Shown here piece by piece: positions 58,436 to 64,000 of a stretch of 64,000 nt of DNA. The notes beneath the pieces are model-generated. The model was given only the letters and a program-made list of their open reading frames with translations, had not been told where the DNA came from and did no database searches. Each line of letters begins with the position of its first letter. The first letter of the stretch is position 1. The position numbers and the translations under genes are program-made. Origin of the DNA: CAZYTM01 sp964649725 (GTDB lineage: Bacteria; Desulfobacterota; Desulfuromonadia; Geobacterales; Geobacteraceae); assembly GCA_964649725.1 (NCBI GenBank), contig CAZYTM010000001.1, positions 372,001 to 436,000 on the forward strand, read 5' to 3'.

Positions 58436-60822
58436 CGGAAGAGCTGATACACGAAGAATATGGTGCAGATAAAATTAAAGTTCTGGAAGGATTATCAGCG
58501 GTGCGCAAGCGGCCTTCCATGTATATCGGAACAACTTCCAGCGCTGGATTACATCATCTGGTCTATGAAGTGGTCGATAACTCAATCGATGAGGCACTGG
58601 CTGGTTACTGCAATGAAGTAAATGTTACAATCCATCTCGATGGTTCAGTAACAGTAGTCGACAACGGGCGGGGGATTCCGACCGACATGCACCCATCCGA
58701 AGGGAAATCAGCTGCCGAGGTGGTACTCACGGTACTACACGCCGGTGGCAAATTTGACAACGATTCATATAAGGTATCTGGTGGTCTGCACGGTGTAGGT
58801 GTATCGGTAGTGAACGCCCTGTCGAAGAAATTGGAGTTGGAGATCCGCCGCGAGGGCAAACTGTTTTGCCAGTCTTATGCTTATGGTGATCCGCAAGGCC
58901 CACTTACAATAGCAGGTGAGACGAAAAAACGCGGTACCAAGATCACCTTCTTGCCTGACGACAGCATCTTCGAGACCACCGAATTCTCCTTCGATGTGCT
59001 TTCGCAGCGGTTGCGGGAACTTGCATTTCTTAATGCCGGGGTGCGAATCACTATAATTGATGAAAGGGAGGAGAACAAGCATCATGACTTCCACTACGAA
59101 GGTGGCATAGTCTCCTTTGTCGAATATTTGAACCGGAACAAGAATATCCTGCACCCGAAGCCCATATATTTCCGTGGTGAAAAGAATGGCATCGATATCG
59201 AAGTAGCATTGCAGTATAACGATTCTTACGATGAAAAGGTTTTCTCCTTTGCGAACAACATCAATACTCATGAAGGTGGAACACACCTGGTCGGCTTCCG
59301 TGCCGCCCTGACGCGGACCATGAACTCCTATGCAACTGCCAACGAACTGTTGAAAAAGGAGAAGGTCGGCATTTCCGGAGAGGACCTGCGCGAAGGTTTG
59401 ACCGCGGTCATCTCAGTCAAGATTCCGCAGCCCCAGTTTGAGGGGCAGACCAAGACAAAACTGGGTAATTCCGAGGTAAAGGGGTATGTGGAATCCCTCA
59501 TGAACGAAAAATTGGCAGTTTACCTTGAGGAGCACCCCAAGGTGGCCAAGGAGATTATCGGGAAATCGATCGAGGCAGCCCGGGCCAGGGAAGCTGCTCG
59601 CAAGGCGCGTGAACTGACCCGCCGCAAGGGGGCCCTTGATATCTCCAATCTCCCCGGCAAACTGGCCGACTGCCAGGAACGGGACCCCGCGCTGTGCGAA
59701 CTCTATCTGGTCGAGGGTGATTCGGCCGGCGGTTCGGCCAAGCAAGGGCGCGACCGTAAGTTCCAGGCGATTCTCCCTTTGAAGGGTAAGATACTTAATG
59801 TCGAAAAGGCTCGCTTTGACAAGATGCTCTCTTCCCAGGAGATCGGTACCCTGATCACAGCGCTCGGCACCGGCATCGGCAAGGACGACTTTGATATTGC
59901 CAAGCTTCGCTACCACCGGATCATTGTAATGACCGATGCCGATGTAGACGGCTCTCATATCCTGACTCTGTTGCTCACTTTCTTTTTCCGCCAGATGCCG
60001 CAGATTGTCGAGCGGGGCCATCTATATATAGCCCAGCCGCCTCTCTACAAGGTGAAGCGGGGGCGTAAAGAGCTCTATCTGCGCAATGAGTCGGCAATGC
60101 AGAACTACCTGCTGGAAGAAGGAACCGAGGATTCTACCCTGTTCCTGGAAAACGGCGGCAAATCCTATACTGGCAAGCAGATCATCCCGATCCTCAAACA
60201 ACTGGTTGAATACCGTACTCTGCTGGACAAGGTGGTACACAAGGGGATAAACGAAGAGGTCATCAGGCTTTGCCTAAGACTCGGTATCCCGTCTAATCTC
60301 GAAGACCTGGAAGGGCTGCACCCTCATATGGCAAAGCTCGCCACTGCTTCTCCCGGTGCCGAATCGAATATTCTGGAGGATGGCCGGGTCATCCTTCGCC
60401 TCGGCAATCTCCGCTATGCCCTTGATCAGCACGCGCTGGATATTCTTACCTCATATGAATACGGCTTGTTGCGGGAGAGCCACTCCCGGGTACGGGATCT
60501 TTTCGGTGACGGCCGGGCGGTTGTCTCCAGCGAAGGGAAGGAACAGCTTGAAACCACCAAGGGGCTCGACCTGCTCGCCTTTTTTATGGCTACAGCCAAG
60601 AAAGGGCTCTCTATCCAGCGATACAAGGGTCTGGGTGAGATGAATCCGGAACAGCTTTGGGAGACCACCATGGAACCGACCAACCGGACTCTGTTGCAGG
60701 TGAAGATTGAAGACGCGGTCGAAGCGGATAATGTCTTCACTGTTCTGATGGGTGATCAGGTTGAACCACGGCGCGAATTCATCGAGAACAATGCGCTGAA
60801 TGTCTCTAATCTCGATATATAA
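58432..60822 (+). CDS. gyrB: DNA gyrase subunit B
   Basis: The ATPase subunit of gyrase, which introduces negative supercoils. 796 residues: GHKL ATPase domain (EVVDNSIDEALAGY, DNGRGIPTD, GGLHGVGVSVVNALS), transducer domain, Toprim with EGDSAGGSAKQGRDR, PLKGKILNVEKAR and MTDADVDGSHI, and the C-terminal YKGLGEMNPEQLWETTM. It contains the extra domain of about 160 residues in the Toprim/tail region found in many Gram-negative GyrB proteins. Confidence 0.98.
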   Translation: MTEELIHEEYGADKIKVLEGLSAVRKRPSMYIGTTSSAGLHHLVYEVVDNSIDEALAGYCNEVNVTIHLDGSVTVVDNGRGIPTDMHPSEGKSAAEVVLTVLHAGGKFDNDSYKVSGGLHGVGVSVVNALSKKLELEIRREGKLFCQSYAYGDPQGPLTIAGETKKRGTKITFLPDDSIFETTEFSFDVLSQRLRELAFLNAGVRITIIDEREENKHHDFHYEGGIVSFVEYLNRNKNILHPKPIYFRGEKNGIDIEVALQYNDSYDEKVFSFANNINTHEGGTHLVGFRAALTRTMNSYATANELLKKEKVGISGEDLREGLTAVISVKIPQPQFEGQTKTKLGNSEVKGYVESLMNEKLAVYLEEHPKVAKEIIGKSIEAARAREAARKARELTRRKGALDISNLPGKLADCQERDPALCELYLVEGDSAGGSAKQGRDRKFQAILPLKGKILNVEKARFDKMLSSQEIGTLITALGTGIGKDDFDIAKLRYHRIIVMTDADVDGSHILTLLLTFFFRQMPQIVERGHLYIAQPPLYKVKRGRKELYLRNESAMQNYLLEEGTEDSTLFLENGGKSYTGKQIIPILKQLVEYRTLLDKVVHKGINEEVIRLCLRLGIPSNLEDLEGLHPHMAKLATASPGAESNILEDGRVILRLGNLRYALDQHALDILTSYEYGLLRESHSRVRDLFGDGRAVVSSEGKEQLETTKGLDLLAFFMATAKKGLSIQRYKGLGEMNPEQLWETTMEPTNRTLLQVKIEDAVEADNVFTVLMGDQVEPRREFIENNALNVSNLDI

Positions 60823-60844
60823 ATAACAAGACTGAGGAATCAGG

Positions 60845-63409
60845 ATGCTCGAAATCATAACTAACAAAACAGCAGTTAATATTGAAGATGAGATGAAACG
60901 TTGCTACATGGATTATGCCATGAGCGTTATCATCGGCCGGGCGCTCCCCGATGTCCGCGATGGCCTTAAGCCGGTTCACCGGCGCTGTCTGTTCGCCATG
61001 CACGAGATGGGAAACGACTACAACAAGCCGTATAAGAAATCAGCCAGGGTGGTCGGTGACGTAATCGGTAAATACCACCCCCATGGTGATACTGCAGCCT
61101 ATGACACCATCGTACGGATGGCCCAGGACTTTTCTCTCCGCTACCCCCTGGTGGACGGGCAAGGAAACTTCGGTTCAGTGGACGGCGACTCACCGGCAGC
61201 AATGCGCTACACCGAAATCAGGATGGATCAGCTGGCTCATGAATTGTTGAATGACCTGGACAAGGAGACGGTGGAGATGGGGGCGAACTATGACGGCTCT
61301 CTCGAAGAGCCGCTGGTGCTACCTGCTAAATTCCCCAACCTTCTGGTCAACGGCTCCTCTGGCATTGCCGTTGGTATGGCAACTAATATCCCGCCCCATA
61401 ACCTGACCGAGGTGATCAACGGCATAATTGCCTATATAAGCGATCCCAGCCTGACGGTTGATGAGCTTATGGCATATGTCCCCGGCCCTGATTTTCCGAC
61501 TGGCGGATTCATCTATGGCCGTGAGGGGATCATCCAGGGGTACCGGACCGGCCGTGGCATAGTTCAGATGCGGGCCCGGGCCTTTATCGAGACACAGAAG
61601 AAGAATGAACGTCAATCGATAATCGTCACGGAAATCCCCTATCAGGTGAACAAGGCGAACCTTATTACCAAGATTGCCGAACTGGTAAGGGAGAAGAAAC
61701 TGGAAGGGATCAGTGATATCCGTGATGAGTCTGACCGGGACGGCATGCGCATAGTCATTGAGCTGAAGCGTGACGAAGAGCCGCAGATTATCCTTAATCA
61801 TCTCTATAAGCAGACCCAGATGCAGTGCTCTTTCGGCATCAACATGCTGGCTATTGTGGCGGGACGGCCCAAGGTTTTGACACTTAGGGACGCTATCGCC
61901 CATTTTGTAGATCATCGCCGGGAGATAGTGACCCGCCGGACAATCTTCGATCTGAAGAAAGCAGAGGCCAGGGCTCATATTCTGGAAGGTCTGAAAATTG
62001 CTCTAGACTGGCTAGATACGGTAATCGAACTGATTCGTGCCGCGAAAAATCCGGAAGAAGCAAAGGCTGGACTTATGGCCGGGAACTTCTCCGATGTCAA
62101 GTTTGTCACTAAACTCGGGATTGTTGATGCCACCTTTGAGCCTACGGTTCAGCTGTCCGAGAAGCAGGCTCAGGCGATTCTGGAAATGCGCCTGCAGCGC
62201 CTTACCGGCCTGGAGAGGGATAAAATCCTACTGGAGTATGCAGAAATCCTCAAGTTCATCGAACGATTGAAGGAGATCCTCGCCTCTGAGGCAGAAATCC
62301 TCAAGATTATCGTCGGTGAACTGACCGATCTGCGGCAGAGGTTTGGCGATGAGCGCCGGACCGAGATCGTTGACCAGAGCGCCGAGATTTCCTTGGAAGA
62401 TACCATTGTCGAAGAAGATATGGTGGTAACGGTCACCCATACCGGCTATATCAAGCGGAGTTCGGTATCGCTATACCGGGCGCAGCGCCGCGGCGGCAAG
62501 GGGAAGACAGGGATAAAGACCAAGGAAGAGGATTTCGTCGAACAGCTCTTCATCGCCTCGACCAAGGACTATCTGATGTTTTTCACCGACACCGGACGGG
62601 TCTACTGGTTGAAGGTCTATGAGATACCGGAAGGGAGCCGGACTACCCGCGGCAAGGCAATCGTCAACCTGTTGAATCTTGCAGCTGGTGAGAAGATCAC
62701 CACGATTCTCCCGGTTAAGGAGTTCAGTGAAGACAGGTTCATAATAATGGCTACCCGTCTGGGGGTGGTGAAGAAGACATCCCTGGTGGTCTATTCCAAT
62801 ATCCGTTCCGGCGGGATCAACGCCGTTAATCTGGACGAAGGTGACAAGCTGATTGCCGTAGCGCTTACCGATGGGAAGCAGGACGTGCTCCTTGCCTCAA
62901 AAAACGGCAAGTCGATCCGGTTCAGGGAGGCAGATGCCCGTCCCATGGGTCGGGTTACCCGTGGCGTCAGGGGTATGACCCTGGAAGGTGATGATGTTGT
63001 GATTGGCATGGAGATTATCAACGAAATGACAGGTTCGACACTTTTCACCGTTACCGAAAACGGTTTTGGGAAGCGGACCGTACTTACCGAGTACCGTCTC
63101 CAATCCCGAGGTGGTAAAGGGGTCATAACTATCAAGACGACCGAACGGAACGGTTGTGTCGTAGACATCAAACAGGTAAATGATGAAAATGACCTTATGC
63201 TTATCACTGATCAAGGGAAGATTATCCGCATGCCGGTGGCTGGGTTCTCGGTGATAGGACGCAACACCCAGGGAGTTCGGTTGATGGTGACCGAGTCAGA
63301 TGAGCGTATCGTTGCGGTGGCGCGCTTGGCGGAGAAAGAAGAAGCAGACAATATTGATGGTGAGATAGAGGACCTGGTCGCGACAGTAGAAATTGACAGC
63401 GAAGAGTAG
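60845..63409 (+). CDS. gyrA: DNA gyrase subunit A
   Basis: The cleavage subunit of gyrase. 854 residues with catalytic Tyr122 (AMRYTEIRM). The quinolone-determining region reads HPHGDTAAYDTIV, with Thr at the E. coli Ser83 position and Asp87 conserved; numbering is identical to E. coli here. The C-terminal beta-pinwheel carries the GyrA box QRRGGKG needed for DNA wrapping and ends in an acidic tail (EIEDLVATVEIDSEE). Follows gyrB after 22 bases. Confidence 0.98.
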   Translation: MLEIITNKTAVNIEDEMKRCYMDYAMSVIIGRALPDVRDGLKPVHRRCLFAMHEMGNDYNKPYKKSARVVGDVIGKYHPHGDTAAYDTIVRMAQDFSLRYPLVDGQGNFGSVDGDSPAAMRYTEIRMDQLAHELLNDLDKETVEMGANYDGSLEEPLVLPAKFPNLLVNGSSGIAVGMATNIPPHNLTEVINGIIAYISDPSLTVDELMAYVPGPDFPTGGFIYGREGIIQGYRTGRGIVQMRARAFIETQKKNERQSIIVTEIPYQVNKANLITKIAELVREKKLEGISDIRDESDRDGMRIVIELKRDEEPQIILNHLYKQTQMQCSFGINMLAIVAGRPKVLTLRDAIAHFVDHRREIVTRRTIFDLKKAEARAHILEGLKIALDWLDTVIELIRAAKNPEEAKAGLMAGNFSDVKFVTKLGIVDATFEPTVQLSEKQAQAILEMRLQRLTGLERDKILLEYAEILKFIERLKEILASEAEILKIIVGELTDLRQRFGDERRTEIVDQSAEISLEDTIVEEDMVVTVTHTGYIKRSSVSLYRAQRRGGKGKTGIKTKEEDFVEQLFIASTKDYLMFFTDTGRVYWLKVYEIPEGSRTTRGKAIVNLLNLAAGEKITTILPVKEFSEDRFIIMATRLGVVKKTSLVVYSNIRSGGINAVNLDEGDKLIAVALTDGKQDVLLASKNGKSIRFREADARPMGRVTRGVRGMTLEGDDVVIGMEIINEMTGSTLFTVTENGFGKRTVLTEYRLQSRGGKGVITIKTTERNGCVVDIKQVNDENDLMLITDQGKIIRMPVAGFSVIGRNTQGVRLMVTESDERIVAVARLAEKEEADNIDGEIEDLVATVEIDSEE

Positions 63410-63457
63410 GGATGTCTGCCTTCTGCGGAGGCCCCCTACGGAGAGGTGTAGTGTTCG

Positions 63458-64000
63458 ATGGAATGCCGCAGAAAGATCGATGACAGCCTTAGGGAGCGAC
63501 ATGGTATTCTGCGGCTGCTGGAACGGTTGAAATGCGATACACTTTCGCTGACTGAACTGGATGAGATTGGTGGAAAACTGCAGAAAGCGGGTAAGCGAGC
63601 CCTGTCGCCATTGGTCCGGAGATTATGGCGTGAAGAAAACGGCGACCTGGTGGCACGCTATGCATATCTCCTTGATTTTTTCGATGATAATAGCTGGCTT
63701 GACCAACTGATTCAAATTACCCTCCGGCGCAAGGATCTTGAGCTGGAGGGTAAAGCTGCCCTGCTGGGGCTATTAGATGGCTGCGGGGTAGATGTGAGCT
63801 TACCGCCATTCGCTTCTCTACTGGAAGGTCTGGGAGGAGCACTTAGTGGATCTCTGCCACGACTGCTCGATTTGGGCGAAGAAGGCTTGATCTGTTGCGT
63901 TGAGGATATTCTGTTCTGCCCAATGGAACAGCGATTGGCCATAATAAGTCATATGCCAGCTGTTGATCATCCGTTGGTTGTCGATCTACTTGAAGTCTTG
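63458..64000 (+). CDS. Unassigned, Leu-rich, probably helical-repeat protein, cut by window edge
   Basis: From ATG 63458 the frame is open to the end of the window (181 codons): MECRRKIDDSLRERHGILRL, then LTELDEIGGKLQKAGKRALS and LVRRLWREENGDLVARYAYL. The regular Leu/Ala spacing and pairs of short helices suggest HEAT-like repeats, and HEAT-like proteins are known directly after gyrA in Geobacter. An in-frame TAG at 63449 rules out earlier starts. GAGAGG lies about ten bases upstream. Function unknown. Confidence 0.7.
   Translation, partial: MECRRKIDDSLRERHGILRLLERLKCDTLSLTELDEIGGKLQKAGKRALSPLVRRLWREENGDLVARYAYLLDFFDDNSWLDQLIQITLRRKDLELEGKAALLGLLDGCGVDVSLPPFASLLEGLGGALSGSLPRLLDLGEEGLICCVEDILFCPMEQRLAIISHMPAVDHPLVVDLLEVL

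Noticed and set aside
1..64000. Insertion sequences, prophage, CRISPR arrays, tRNA or rRNA genes
   Set aside because: No transposase, integrase, repeat-spacer pattern or RNA gene was recognised on either strand.

Overview
The window looks like chromosomal DNA around the replication origin of a Geobacter-like member of the Desulfuromonadales/Desulfobacterota. Four things point there: a nine-haem c-type/b-type cytochrome fusion of the CbcL type, the gene order rpmH-rnpA-yidD-yidC-mnmE-mnmG-rsmG facing dnaA-dnaN-recF-gyrB-gyrA, a pfa/ole lipid locus, and a probable AhpD-like selenoprotein. This assignment is inference from gene content. No rRNA, tRNA, insertion sequence, prophage or CRISPR array was seen.

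Layout. 1-2.6 kb: glmS (cut by the window edge) and glmU, minus strand. 2.8-5.7 kb: an unassigned cytosolic protein and the CbcL-like cytochrome, closed by a strong terminator. 6.0-22.7 kb: one five-gene, translationally coupled operon: PfaD-type enoyl reductase, two giant PfaA- and PfaC-like synthase subunits (the second carries its own acyltransferase), OleA and OleB. It holds a 100-N assembly gap inside its ACP repeats. 22.9-27.7 kb: complete Tol-Pal system (tolQ, tolR, tolA-like, tolB, pal, cpoB). 27.7-38.1 kb: tatA/B, nadA, gamma-carbonic anhydrase, an HDOD gene remnant, mfd, two parvulin-type isomerases, a CbpA-type J protein and protoporphyrinogen oxidase. 38.1-43.4 kb (minus): plsC, two small membrane proteins, RNase J and ftsK. 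43.5-47.4 kb: ssb, an AhpD-like gene with an in-frame UGA followed by a SECIS-like hairpin, a MATE exporter, a glycine-zipper lipoprotein and a probable outer-membrane protein. 47.8-54.3 kb (minus) and 54.5-64 kb (plus): the two divergent arms of the origin region, with DnaA boxes on both sides of dnaA and a parS site between mnmE and mnmG.

How the parts fit. The pfa genes should build a long, probably polyunsaturated acyl chain on the ACP array. OleA, overlapping the last synthase gene by four bases, is placed to join two such chains head to head. OleC, OleD and the phosphopantetheinyl transferase that the full pathway needs are not in the window. The left part of the window is a patchwork of orientations, while genes on both sides of dnaA point away from it, as expected for a bidirectional origin.

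Most notable: a probable Cys-to-Sec AhpD-like selenoprotein that a standard gene caller would miss; the pfa-ole coupled operon without oleC/oleD; two genes whose best-supported starts are non-standard codons (CTG for the PfaC-like protein, ACG for RNase J); and a parS site with no parAB in its usual place.
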